From an uncultured Pseudoruegeria sp. (lineage in GTDB: Bacteria; Pseudomonadota; Alphaproteobacteria; Rhodobacterales; Rhodobacteraceae), in contig CANMJD010000003.1 in the NCBI GenBank assembly GCA_947498155.1, positions 372,001-436,000 on the forward strand: a stretch of 64,000 bases of DNA, written 5' to 3'. This document shows, piece by piece, positions 40,665 through 49,611 of this stretch. Each line of letters opens with the position of its first letter. The first letter of the stretch is position 1. The notes under the pieces are model-generated. The model searched no databases. It was not told the DNA's origin and saw nothing but the letters and a program-made list of their open reading frames with translations. A program made the translations under genes and the position numbers.

Positions 40665-41819
40665 TTAGCGGAACATTGGCGGACGCGCATCCAGCCATTT
40701 CCCCTCGGCTTTACCGCTTTCAGCAACCGCTTCTACGGCAGCCATTGACCGTAATCCGTCCTCTGCGCGCGGATATAGATCGGCAGCCGGGTCCATCGCA
40801 CGCCCCTCTTTGCCTGCGTGGATCGCTTCGGCCAAATCCGTATAGATATTTGCAAATGCGAGCGGCATGCCTTCTGCGTGGCCGATCGTAACGCGGCTGG
40901 TACGGTCAGCCTCGGGCGACAAGTTTGCTTCACCGCGTTCGATAATCTGAAGACGCTCGCCGAGAGGCATATAATAAAGCTGATTTGGCTGTTCTTGAGA
41001 CCAGCGCAGCCCCCCCGTTTCGCCAAATACCTGAATGCCCAATCCGTGTTGACGACCGATTGCAATGGAGCTGGTCCAAAGCCTGCCAACCGCGCCACCA
41101 TCCATGCGGAAGTTCACCATTGCGTCGTCTTCGAGTGTGCGAACAGGGATGGCCGAGACAATATCGGCACTAAGTTTTGTGACTTCTTGGCCCGTCACAA
41201 ATGACGCCATGTGCAACGCATGAATTCCGCAGTCCGCAAACTGCGCGGACACACCCGCCTGAGCAGGATCATAACGCCAGCGAACCCGCGGGTTGTCAGC
41301 GTCTGCTGCGTCAGCATGATGCCCGTGGGCAAATTCTGCATTGACGACACGTACCTTGCCGATGTCGCCACGGGCGATCATGGCCTTCATGTGACGAACC
41401 AGCGAATAGCCGGAATACCCATAGTTCACAGCACAGATTTTGCCGGTCCTTCTGGCGATCTCTACGATGGTTTCGCCTTCTTCGACATTCATCGTCATCG
41501 GCTTTTCGCAGAGTACATTGAAGCCGCCCTCAAGGAACGCCTTGGTGATCTCAAAATGGCTGGAATTTGGCGTCGCGACGGTGACAAGGTCAACACGATC
41601 CGCACGGACTCTCTCCCCCTCAAGCATGTCCTGCCAACTGCCATAGGCCCGCCCGCCCAAGCCTAAACGCTGGCCGTATTCAATGCCCTGATCTGGCCGG
41701 TGATCTAGCGCCCCTGCACTGAATTCGAACAAGCCATCAAGGCCGGACCCAAGGCGGTGTGCAGGCCCGATCTGGCTGCCTTCACCGCCGCCTATCAGAC
41801 CCCATTTAAGTTTTTTCAT
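40665..41819 (-). CDS. Gfo/Idh/MocA-family dehydrogenase, inositol-type
   Basis: This 384-residue NAD(P)-dependent dehydrogenase has the Rossmann motif GLIGGGEGSQIGPAH at the N-terminus and VLCEKPMT with the catalytic-loop lysine (EKP). A typical beta-sheet substrate domain with FADCGIHALHMASFVTG follows. It overlaps no neighbour; iolE is 14 bases upstream in the same direction, so the two are co-transcribed. It probably oxidises another inositol isomer or a reduced intermediate, for example scyllo-inositol, but the substrate is not readable from the sequence. Confidence 0.85.
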   Translation of the reverse strand: MKKLKWGLIGGGEGSQIGPAHRLGSGLDGLFEFSAGALDHRPDQGIEYGQRLGLGGRAYGSWQDMLEGERVRADRVDLVTVATPNSSHFEITKAFLEGGFNVLCEKPMTMNVEEGETIVEIARRTGKICAVNYGYSGYSLVRHMKAMIARGDIGKVRVVNAEFAHGHHADAADADNPRVRWRYDPAQAGVSAQFADCGIHALHMASFVTGQEVTKLSADIVSAIPVRTLEDDAMVNFRMDGGAVGRLWTSSIAIGRQHGLGIQVFGETGGLRWSQEQPNQLYYMPLGERLQIIERGEANLSPEADRTSRVTIGHAEGMPLAFANIYTDLAEAIHAGKEGRAMDPAADLYPRAEDGLRSMAAVEAVAESGKAEGKWLDARPPMFR

Positions 41820-41833
41820 TGCTCAAGTCCTTT

Positions 41834-42721
41834 TTAAAAACCGATTGATTGCAAATACATACGGTTCAGTTTTGCATCATCTATCGGCGATGTGTCGCCT
41901 TCGGGATCGCAGTCTTGCTCCACGGTGCACCATCCGTCAAAACCATTGTCGAGCAGGACCTGACGCACGGCAGGGAAATCTACATCACCATCACCCAAGT
42001 TACAAAAAATTCCATCGCCACAGGCTGTGTAGAAATCGGTACGGTTGGCCACAACAGAGGCTTTCACCTTGGGGTCAATATCCTTGAAATGCATGTAACT
42101 GATGCGATCAATGTGTTTGCGCATGAACGCCACCGGATCGAAACCGGCATAGGAATGATGTCCGGTATCAAAACAGATTTTCAAGATACTTTCGTCCACC
42201 TCCGAGAGCAAACGTTCAAGCTCTGGTTCAAAATCCATAAAGCCGGCCGCATGTGCATGAATACCAACGGTGAGCCCGTATTCCTCTGCCCCCATTTTAG
42301 CAACGGTTGCGATGCGGTCGCGAAAGGCCGTCCATTCGGCCTTGTCCATCTGCTCTGCCTCGTTAGCACGACCGGCAGTTGGCGCACGACGTTTGGAAAT
42401 ACTGTCGATCAACACAAGATGCTGCGCACCGTGGGCTTTGAGTGCTCTGCAGGTGCGTACGGCACCATCCATGACGTCGTCCCACGCGGCAGCGTCGTGA
42501 AAGGGGCGAAACACCACGCCGCCAACCAGTTCCTGGTTAAACTCATCAAGTGCTTCGCCAAGTACGTGGGGATCTTCGGGCATAAAGCCCACCGGACCAA
42601 GTTCAATACCGGTGAAACCTGCCGCTGCGTTTTCTTGCAAAACCTTGCGCCATGATGGGTTGCGCGCGTCATCTGCGAATTCCACCCCCCAGGAGCAGGG
42701 AGCGTTGCCAATTTTGATCAT
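41834..42721 (-). CDS. iolE: IolE-like 2-keto-myo-inositol dehydratase (TIM barrel)
   Basis: This 295-residue xylose-isomerase-like TIM barrel starts MIKIGNAPCSWGVEFADDAR, the characteristic IolE opening. Metal-ligand regions EVDESILKICFDTGHHSYAG and MHFKDIDPKV fit the family. IolE removes water from scyllo-inosose, the product of IolG, to give 3D-(3,5/4)-trihydroxycyclohexane-1,2-dione. ATG 42721 follows AAAGGAA; the frame to 42757 would overlap the upstream gene. A close relative such as an inosose isomerase (IolI) is a less likely alternative. Confidence 0.82.
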   Translation of the reverse strand: MIKIGNAPCSWGVEFADDARNPSWRKVLQENAAAGFTGIELGPVGFMPEDPHVLGEALDEFNQELVGGVVFRPFHDAAAWDDVMDGAVRTCRALKAHGAQHLVLIDSISKRRAPTAGRANEAEQMDKAEWTAFRDRIATVAKMGAEEYGLTVGIHAHAAGFMDFEPELERLLSEVDESILKICFDTGHHSYAGFDPVAFMRKHIDRISYMHFKDIDPKVKASVVANRTDFYTACGDGIFCNLGDGDVDFPAVRQVLLDNGFDGWCTVEQDCDPEGDTSPIDDAKLNRMYLQSIGF

Positions 42722-42732
42722 GTTGTTTTCCT

Positions 42733-43833
42733 TTAGTAATCCGACACGTTGACCCAAGCGTTCTTTGCGCTGGAATCAAGGACGGCGGTGACAATGCGGT
42801 TCACGGCAAGGCCTTCTGCGAAGGTGGGCCAGACCGCTCGTTTTTCAGATATTGCGGTCAGAAAATCCTTGGCCTCGATGATGATTTGATCTTGGTAGCC
42901 TGTGCCATGGCCCGGACCTTGGCAAAAAGGCAGGTAGTCGGGGTGCGCTGGACCGGTCAGTATTTTGCGAAAACCACGTTCGGCTTCTGGCCCCTCGGTA
43001 GTGTACAGCCAGATCACGTTCTGATCTTCCTGGTCAAAACGGATATGGCCCTTGGTCCCGTGGATCTCGTAAGCATACCCCATTTTACGGCCAACTGCGA
43101 CGCGCGAAAAGAACATGTGTCCCTGTGCGCCATTTGCGAACCGGCACATCATTTGCGCCTGATCGTCATTGCTGACCGTGGCTCCATCACGTAATTTATG
43201 GACGGTTTCAACCGATGCACAAAGACTGTCAATCGGCCCCATAAGAGCATGGGCTGCGTTTATCATATGTGGGGCCAGATCGCCCATTGTGCCATTGGCT
43301 TGCCCTTGGGCGCGCCAGCCTCCGATGGCGGGATCTGCGAAAAAATCTTCGGTCATTTCACCACGGAAGTAGACAATATCGCCTATGCGTCTTTCGGCCA
43401 ATAACTGGCGAACATATTGGGAAGCCGGTGTTCGGATGTAGTTAAAGCCAACCATATTTGCGAGACCAGACGCCTCGGCGGCCTCATGCATCGCAATCGA
43501 ATCGTCGAGCGAGGCGCCAAGTGGTTTTTCGCACAGCACAGGCTTACCTGCAGCAAATGCCGCGAGTGCAATATCGCGGTGTGTCGACTGGGGCGCGGCA
43601 ATGACGATAGCCTCGACCTTTGGGTCATTCACAAGCGCGCGCCAATCGTCCGTGCCACGGGCGAAGCCATAGGTTTTACGATACTTCTCGGCAGTTTCTG
43701 CAGAGGATGCAGCGATCATCTCCAGCCGTGGGCGCAAGTCTGTATCGAATACAGATGCGACTGCGTTAAAGGCAACAGAATGCGCCTTTCCCATATAGCC
43801 GCCCCCCACAATGCCGATGCCGATATCTGCCAT
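42733..43833 (-). CDS. Gfo/Idh/MocA-family dehydrogenase, second inositol-type enzyme
   Basis: The protein (366 residues from ATG 43833) begins MADIGIGIVGGGYMGKAHSVAF, with the Rossmann glycine motif. VLCEKPLGASLDDSIAM and GWRAQGQANGTMGDLAPHMINAAHALMG are typical of the family. It heads the minus-strand set with iolE and the gene at 40665. The palindromic operator at 43858-43873 lies 24 bases before its start. The frame up to 43974 would cross that operator and is rejected. Its substrate is probably an inositol isomer or ketone; it differs from the IolG-type protein at 48550. Confidence 0.85.
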   Translation of the reverse strand: MADIGIGIVGGGYMGKAHSVAFNAVASVFDTDLRPRLEMIAASSAETAEKYRKTYGFARGTDDWRALVNDPKVEAIVIAAPQSTHRDIALAAFAAGKPVLCEKPLGASLDDSIAMHEAAEASGLANMVGFNYIRTPASQYVRQLLAERRIGDIVYFRGEMTEDFFADPAIGGWRAQGQANGTMGDLAPHMINAAHALMGPIDSLCASVETVHKLRDGATVSNDDQAQMMCRFANGAQGHMFFSRVAVGRKMGYAYEIHGTKGHIRFDQEDQNVIWLYTTEGPEAERGFRKILTGPAHPDYLPFCQGPGHGTGYQDQIIIEAKDFLTAISEKRAVWPTFAEGLAVNRIVTAVLDSSAKNAWVNVSDY

Positions 43834-43857
43834 TTGCGTTTCCTCCCAAAAAAGCGA

Positions 43858-43873
43858 TTGCAACCGGTTGCAA
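43858..43873. promoter_or_regulatory. LacI-type operator between divergent inositol genes
   Basis: TTGCAACCGGTTGCAA is a perfect 16-base palindrome in the gap between the divergent dehydrogenase (42733-43833) and iolD (43953). Its core is identical to the site at 36093-36106. One bound repressor dimer could shut both directions. Confidence 0.8.
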
Positions 43874-43952
43874 AATGGATATAGTCGTTTTGGGCAGTCG
43901 GTCAATATACAATCCGCGCTGACATCAATTTCGTGCAAAGGGAGTGACGCGC

Positions 43953-45815
43953 ATGGGACAAGCCAGTGAGACAATTACACTGACGGTTGCACAGGCGACG
44001 ATCCGCTATCTTGCCGCGCAATTTATCGAAATTGACGGCGTAAAGACGCGCGTTTGCGGTGGCGGGTTCGGCATTTTTGGACACGGCAACGTGACCTGCC
44101 TTGGCGAGGCACTATACGATCACCAAGACGTATTGCCCCTGTATCGCGGCCAGAACGAGCAAGGTATGGGATTTGCTGCGGCGGCCTATGCAAAGGCGCA
44201 CTTGCGCCAGCGGTTTATGTTCTGCACGGCTTCTGCGGGGCCAGGCACCGCAAACCTATTGACTGCAGCAGCGCTGGCACATGCGAACCGGTTGCCGATG
44301 CTAATGCTCTGTGGCGACACCTTCATAACGCGCTTACCCGATCCGGTCTTGCAGCAACTTGAGCATTTTGGAAACCCGACGCTGGGTGTGAATGATTCAT
44401 TCAAGGCTGTGTCACGTTTCTGGGACAGGATCACGCATCCTGCTCAGATCATTCAATCTCTGCCAGCGGCTTTGGCGACGATGCTAGATCCTGCTGATTG
44501 CGGGCCCGCCTTCATCGGCTTACCGCAGGATGTGCAAGGTTGGACCTATGATTACCCGGTGTCTTTCTTCGATGAGCACGTACATCGTATTCGCCGCCAA
44601 TCACCTGATACTGCCGAAATCGCCGATGCGATTGCTCGATTAAAGACGGCGAAGCGCCCGATGATAATCGCGGGCGGTGGGGTACAGTATTCTGGCGCGG
44701 TGAAAGAATTGACGGCATTTGCCGAAGCAACTGGCATCCCTGTCGTTGAGACAATCGCAGGTCGCGCAAATATGCTAGACTCCCATCCGCTGAATATCGG
44801 CCCGCTGGGCGTGACAGGATCCAACTCTGCAAATGCGATAGCAGAAAAAGCAGATGTCATCCTTGCCATCGGCACACGCCTGCAAGATTTCACCACGGGA
44901 TCCTGGACCGCATTTTCGATGGACGCACAGATTATCGGTGTAAATGTCGGCCGTCACGACGCTGCTAAACATATGTCACTGACCGTTGTCGGTGATGCCA
45001 AACTGGCGCTGACCGCCCTGACTTCGGACTATAAGGCGCCAATCTCATGGACCGAAGAAGCCCACGCCGAGCGCGTGAAATGGAACGCATACGTCGCCGA
45101 GAATACCCGCGTTGGTAACGGCCCTGCTTCCTACGCTCAGGCCATTGGGGTTGTGAACGCGCAATGTGATCCGCGTGATCGAATTGTTGCCGCTGCTGGC
45201 GGACTACCCGCTGAAGTCACAGCCAACTGGAAGACTCTTGATGTCGGTACTGTGGATGTTGAATTCGGGTTCTCTTGTATGGGGTATGAGATCGCCGGTG
45301 GGTGGGGCGCGCGCATTGCGCAGTCTGAAAAAGAGCCTACGAACGACACCATCGTTTTCACGGGGGATGGGTCGTACCTGCTAATGAACTCGGATGTGTA
45401 TTCATCCGTGCTCACACAGAAAAAGCTGATTATCCTTGTGCTGGATAATGGTGGCTTTGCCGTCATCAACAAATTGCAGAACAACACCGGTAACGAGAGC
45501 TTCAACAATCTGATCGCCGACACACCGACCGCCAAGCATCAGGTGTCTGTCGACTTTGAGGCCCACGCACGCGCAATGGGGGCATTGGCTGAAACAGTTG
45601 CTTCCCCTGCAGGGCTCGCCGATGCATTTGCCCGCGCCAAAGCCGCCGACCAAACCTATGTAATTTGCATGAAAGTCGATGCCTACGAAGGCTGGACCAA
45701 AGAAGGTCATACCTGGTGGGAAGTTGGAACGCCCCATGTAACCAATAACGCCAAGGTTGCCGCCGCGCATAAAGACGTGGAATCCACCCGTCCCCGCCAG
45801 CGGAAGGGGGTGTAA
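43953..45815 (+). CDS. iolD: IolD: trihydroxycyclohexane-1,2-dione hydrolase (ThDP enzyme)
   Basis: IolD opens the ring of 3D-(3,5/4)-trihydroxycyclohexane-1,2-dione to 5-deoxy-glucuronate. The 620-residue protein shows KTRVCGGGFGIFGHGNVTCLG, the IolD-specific opening, and RGQNEQGMGFAAAAYA with the activating Glu. The ThDP motif is GDGSYLLMNSDVYSSVL...LDNGGFAVINKLQ. ATG 43953 follows AGGGAG with good spacing; a GTG at 43944 is the alternative. iolC begins directly after its stop codon. Confidence 0.93.
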   Translation: MGQASETITLTVAQATIRYLAAQFIEIDGVKTRVCGGGFGIFGHGNVTCLGEALYDHQDVLPLYRGQNEQGMGFAAAAYAKAHLRQRFMFCTASAGPGTANLLTAAALAHANRLPMLMLCGDTFITRLPDPVLQQLEHFGNPTLGVNDSFKAVSRFWDRITHPAQIIQSLPAALATMLDPADCGPAFIGLPQDVQGWTYDYPVSFFDEHVHRIRRQSPDTAEIADAIARLKTAKRPMIIAGGGVQYSGAVKELTAFAEATGIPVVETIAGRANMLDSHPLNIGPLGVTGSNSANAIAEKADVILAIGTRLQDFTTGSWTAFSMDAQIIGVNVGRHDAAKHMSLTVVGDAKLALTALTSDYKAPISWTEEAHAERVKWNAYVAENTRVGNGPASYAQAIGVVNAQCDPRDRIVAAAGGLPAEVTANWKTLDVGTVDVEFGFSCMGYEIAGGWGARIAQSEKEPTNDTIVFTGDGSYLLMNSDVYSSVLTQKKLIILVLDNGGFAVINKLQNNTGNESFNNLIADTPTAKHQVSVDFEAHARAMGALAETVASPAGLADAFARAKAADQTYVICMKVDAYEGWTKEGHTWWEVGTPHVTNNAKVAAAHKDVESTRPRQRKGV

Positions 45816-46796
45816 ATGACACTGCTTGACGGTATCCGAGCCAATAATTTTGTCATTGTCGGACGCGCTGGCGTTGATCTTTTTCCGCACCCGCCCGGTA
45901 CGGCAACCGAGGACGCGGAAGTCTTTCACGCAGACCTTGGCGGGTCATCCGCAAACATCGGCGCAGGCATTGTGAAATTGGGCGGCAAAGCCGCTTTGGT
46001 CACTCGCGTCTCTGATGACAGCGCTGGCCGGTTTTGCGTTAACAAACTTGCGCAATATGGCGTCGACAGCACCTATGTCACGCCTGTTGGTGGTGAGTAT
46101 CGCAACTCTCTGGCGCTTTATGAAAGCCGGCTTGAAGGGCATCAATCGGTCATTTACCGCAATGGCGCGGCTGACTTTCAGATGAACTTCGAAGATGTGC
46201 ATGCCGTTGACTATAGCAAGTTCGGGGCCCTTATCACCGCTGGCACCGTTTTTGCCGCCGAGCCATCACGTAGCGCCACCTTCGAGGCCTTCAGGCTTGC
46301 AAAAGAAGCAGGCCTGCCGATCATTTTCGATGTCGATTACCGTCCCTACTCCTGGCCTTCACCGCAAGTCGCAGAAGAGGTGCTGTCTCGCGCGGCCGCT
46401 GAATGTGACATGATCGTCGCCAATGATGAAGAGTTCGGATTTATGGCAGGCGGTATCGACAAGGGCCTTGCAAAAGCCAAAGAGCTTGCCGAGACAACCG
46501 CGTCAATCGTCGTCTACAAGATGGGCGACAAAGGGGCCATCACCTTTGCAAATGGCACTGAGACACGCACCGGCATCTTCCCCGTTGATGCGTTGAAACC
46601 CACAGGCGCAGGCGACAGTTTTATGGCTGGCCTGATAACAGGTCTCGCTGCTGATCTCTCGCTGCACGACGCCATTCTGCGTGGCTCGGCCTGTGCGTCG
46701 ATCACCGTCTCAAACCCAGGTTGCGCGCCTGCGATGCCAACAACTGACGTGCTCAATAAATTCATGGCCGATCATCCCGGCCCCACATTCGCCTGA
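45816..46796 (+). CDS. iolC: IolC: 5-dehydro-2-deoxygluconokinase (PfkB family)
   Basis: This 326-residue PfkB sugar kinase phosphorylates 2-deoxy-5-keto-gluconate. Motif 1 is HADLGGSSANIGAGIVKLGG near residues 42-61. Motif 2 is DALKPTGAGDSFMAGLITGL near 262-281, with the catalytic Asp in GAGD. Its ATG directly follows the iolD TAA. The IolB product is its substrate once IolB has isomerised 5-deoxy-glucuronate. Confidence 0.92.
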   Translation: MTLLDGIRANNFVIVGRAGVDLFPHPPGTATEDAEVFHADLGGSSANIGAGIVKLGGKAALVTRVSDDSAGRFCVNKLAQYGVDSTYVTPVGGEYRNSLALYESRLEGHQSVIYRNGAADFQMNFEDVHAVDYSKFGALITAGTVFAAEPSRSATFEAFRLAKEAGLPIIFDVDYRPYSWPSPQVAEEVLSRAAAECDMIVANDEEFGFMAGGIDKGLAKAKELAETTASIVVYKMGDKGAITFANGTETRTGIFPVDALKPTGAGDSFMAGLITGLAADLSLHDAILRGSACASITVSNPGCAPAMPTTDVLNKFMADHPGPTFA

Positions 46797-46808
46797 AGGA
46801 ACACCCAC

Positions 46809-47651
46809 ATGCACATCCCTCCGTTTGATAACCAGAACAAACCCATCGTGGATGTGGACGACCCGACGGTGCCGCTCAATTATTTTAATATCGTCAAGCT
46901 GAAAAAGGGGCAGGCATTCGCCTATGAGGTGCCCGGCTATGAGACCTGCATTGTTCCTGCGACGGGCACAATTGATGTGAATGTTGAAGGTTTCAAAGCG
47001 ACAAGCCTTGGTCACCGCGTCGAGGATGTATGGGATGGCGAGCCCGAGGGCGTTTACGTCCCTGTGGCCGCCAAGGCCGAAATGGTCTGCATTTCAGATA
47101 CCGCAGAAGTATTCATCTGCGGTGCTCGCTACGATAAAGTACTTGAGGCATTCGACGTTCGTGCAGACGCGCTGGATAAGGTGCAATACGGCTCGGACGA
47201 GACAAAAACACACCGTAAAATCAAACATATCCTTGGAACAAAATACCACGACAGAGTGGGGCGGCTTCTTGTTTCAGAACTCTTTACGGTCGGCGAAGGC
47301 GGTTGGTCCGGTTTTCCATCGCACAAACACGACACAGACCGCTTACCCTTGGAAACGCGCCACGACGAGACCTATAATTTCCGGTTTAAACCGAATTACG
47401 GTTCGGGCGTCCAAATGCTCCAGCGCGAAGACGGAAAACCAGGTGACGCCTATCACCTTGTCGACGGCTCCACGATCTGCCTTGACAGCGGCTACCACCC
47501 TTGCGCGGTATTGCCCGGCTATCAGATGTACTATTTCACTATTCTGGGTGGGCTCTCGCAACGTAGCCTTGTGCAGTATTTTCAACCGTCTCATGCCGCC
47601 CAACTTGAAACCATACCGGGCATCAAAGACATGATCGCCAAATTCAAATAA
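46809..47651 (+). CDS. iolB: IolB: 5-deoxy-glucuronate isomerase
   Basis: This 280-residue cupin-type isomerase converts 5-deoxy-glucuronate to 2-deoxy-5-keto-gluconate. FPSHKHDTDRLPLETRHDETYNFRF carries the metal-binding His and Glu residues, and DSGYHPCAVLPGYQMYYFTILGG is the conserved C-terminal block. It lies 12 bases after iolC. Length is normal for the family. Confidence 0.92.
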   Translation: MHIPPFDNQNKPIVDVDDPTVPLNYFNIVKLKKGQAFAYEVPGYETCIVPATGTIDVNVEGFKATSLGHRVEDVWDGEPEGVYVPVAAKAEMVCISDTAEVFICGARYDKVLEAFDVRADALDKVQYGSDETKTHRKIKHILGTKYHDRVGRLLVSELFTVGEGGWSGFPSHKHDTDRLPLETRHDETYNFRFKPNYGSGVQMLQREDGKPGDAYHLVDGSTICLDSGYHPCAVLPGYQMYYFTILGGLSQRSLVQYFQPSHAAQLETIPGIKDMIAKFK

Positions 47652-47717
47652 GCGCACCGTTTTCTTCCATTTGCCCCCGCCGACGGCTCGCTCGGCGCTG
47701 ATCAGGAATACTCTCAT

Positions 47718-48545
47718 ATGCCCCTCGTGACCCTTGCCGATGTCCTGCAACCAGCCTTGAAAAACGGCTATGCCGTAGGCGGTCTTGTTACCTTGGGCTG
47801 GGAAGACATGCGCGCCTTCGTTGCCGCCGCCGAGGCCGAAAACTGCCCTGTAATATTGCAAGCCGGCCCGGGATGCCGAGACCACACTCCCTTACCCATC
47901 TTGGGGAAGATGTTCCGCCACCTCGCCGAAAACGCCTCTGTGCCTGTCGTTGCACATCTTGACCATGGTTACCTGTTTGACGAATGCCAAGAAGCACTTG
48001 ACGCAGGTTTCACATCGCTGATGTATGACGGATCCCGTAAGCCACTGGATGAAAATATCGCAGAGACGAAACGTGTTGTAGATCTTGCGCACGGCGCCGG
48101 AATCTCTTGCGAAGGCGAAATCGGCTTTGTGGGGTATGACAACGGAGAAGCGTCCGCAGGGACGGACCCTGCCGAAGCAGCCCTGTTCGCGAAAGAAACC
48201 GGGATAGACGCGATGGCGATCTCGGTGGGAAACGTGCATCTGCAGCAAGACAAGCAAGGCGGTCTCGACGAAGCGCGTATAGCGGCGATTCAGGCCTTGA
48301 CCGACGTGCCCTTGGTGATCCACGGCGGATCGGGTGTGCCGGTTGCACAACGTCGCCATCTGGCCAAGACCACAAACGTTTGCAAATTCAACATCGGTAC
48401 CGAATTACGGATGGCTTTTGGCGCAGCAATGCGGGAGGCCGTCAACACGGACCCTTCCCGCTTCGACCGCAATACTATTCTAAAAGAAACCCACGATCCT
48501 GTCATGGCCGCCACACGGCGGGTTTTACAGGCGATGAAAGGCTGA
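47718..48545 (+). CDS. iolJ: IolJ-type class II aldolase
   Basis: This 275-residue class II (zinc) fructose-bisphosphate-aldolase-like enzyme has PVVAHLDHGYLFDE, where His and Asp act in metal binding and catalysis, EGEIGFVGYDNGE, VIHGGSGVP and KFNIGTELR for phosphate and metal binding. In this operon it should split 2-deoxy-5-keto-gluconate-6-phosphate into dihydroxyacetone phosphate and malonate semialdehyde. It is 66 bases after iolB and 4 bases before iolG. Confidence 0.82.
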   Translation: MPLVTLADVLQPALKNGYAVGGLVTLGWEDMRAFVAAAEAENCPVILQAGPGCRDHTPLPILGKMFRHLAENASVPVVAHLDHGYLFDECQEALDAGFTSLMYDGSRKPLDENIAETKRVVDLAHGAGISCEGEIGFVGYDNGEASAGTDPAEAALFAKETGIDAMAISVGNVHLQQDKQGGLDEARIAAIQALTDVPLVIHGGSGVPVAQRRHLAKTTNVCKFNIGTELRMAFGAAMREAVNTDPSRFDRNTILKETHDPVMAATRRVLQAMKG

Positions 48546-48549
48546 TTGC

Positions 48550-49542
48550 ATGTTGAACATCGGTATTCTTGGCGCCGGCCGTATTGGGCAGGTTCACGGG
48601 GCAACGCTGCGCAGCATGACGACCGCACGCGCCGCGGCTGTGTCCGACTTTCTGCCGGAAGCCGCCGCTTCTTTGGCGGACCAGCTGGGCGCAGAAGCAA
48701 TGACAACTGATGAAATCATCGCCTCGCCTGACATTGACGCGGTGGTCATCGGCACCCCCACCACCACACATTATGACATCATCCATCAGGCCGCCGCCGC
48801 TGGCAAAGCGATCTTTTGCGAAAAGCCCGTTGATCTTTCTGTGGAGCGCATTCGAGAGTGTCTCTCGGCGGTCGAAAAAGCCGGCGTGCCGTTTATGACT
48901 GCGTTTAATCGCCGCTTTGATCCCGGTTTTGCACATCTTCAAAAGCAGATCGCGGATCAAGTGATCGGAAACGTGGAGATTGTTACGATCCTGTCGCGCG
49001 ATCCCTCTCCGCCACCGATTGCCTACGTGAAAACCTCTGGTGGGATTTTCCGTGATATGATGATCCATGACCTTGATATGGCGCGGTTTCTTCTGGGGGA
49101 GGACCCCGTTAAGATAAGCGCTATTGGCTCTTGCCTTGTTGATCCTGATATTGGTGCGGCAGGCGATTTTGATACGGCAGCAGTAACACTGGAAACCGCA
49201 AGCGGGAAAATCTGCCAGATTTCAAACTCTCGCCGCGCAACATATGGATACGATCAGCGCGTCGAAGTACATGGCGCAGGCGGCATGCTGCGCGCCCACA
49301 ATGTGCCTGAACATAACGTGGAGCTAACGACGGGTTCTGGTTTCACCACCGCCCCGACCCAGCCCTTTTTCCTTGAACGCTATGCTGCAGCCTATCGCAA
49401 CGAAATGCTCCATTTTGTTGCCTCTGTTGTTGATGGTGTCGCTATGAGCCCAAGTGGGCTTGATGGACTGAAAGCTCAGATTTTGGCGGATGCAGCGGAT
49501 GCAAGTGCACGCGATGGGCAGCCAAGGGTACTGTCCTACTAG
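48550..49542 (+). CDS. iolG: IolG: myo-inositol 2-dehydrogenase
   Basis: This 330-residue Gfo/Idh/MocA protein matches the length of rhizobial IdhA. The Rossmann motif GILGAGRIGQVHG, the catalytic EKPVDLS and IHDLDMARFLLGE, with the Asp and His of the active site, are all present. It oxidises myo-inositol to scyllo-inosose as the first step. It is the last gene of the plus-strand series iolD-C-B-J-G. iolA (methylmalonate-semialdehyde dehydrogenase) is not in the window and must lie elsewhere. Confidence 0.9.
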   Translation: MLNIGILGAGRIGQVHGATLRSMTTARAAAVSDFLPEAAASLADQLGAEAMTTDEIIASPDIDAVVIGTPTTTHYDIIHQAAAAGKAIFCEKPVDLSVERIRECLSAVEKAGVPFMTAFNRRFDPGFAHLQKQIADQVIGNVEIVTILSRDPSPPPIAYVKTSGGIFRDMMIHDLDMARFLLGEDPVKISAIGSCLVDPDIGAAGDFDTAAVTLETASGKICQISNSRRATYGYDQRVEVHGAGGMLRAHNVPEHNVELTTGSGFTTAPTQPFFLERYAAAYRNEMLHFVASVVDGVAMSPSGLDGLKAQILADAADASARDGQPRVLSY

Positions 49543-49611
49543 GCATCCCCTCGGGTCGGATACGGGGTTGCGCGTGCCCTTTATTCCGGCAACCGCATTG
49601 GAGCGGAAAAC

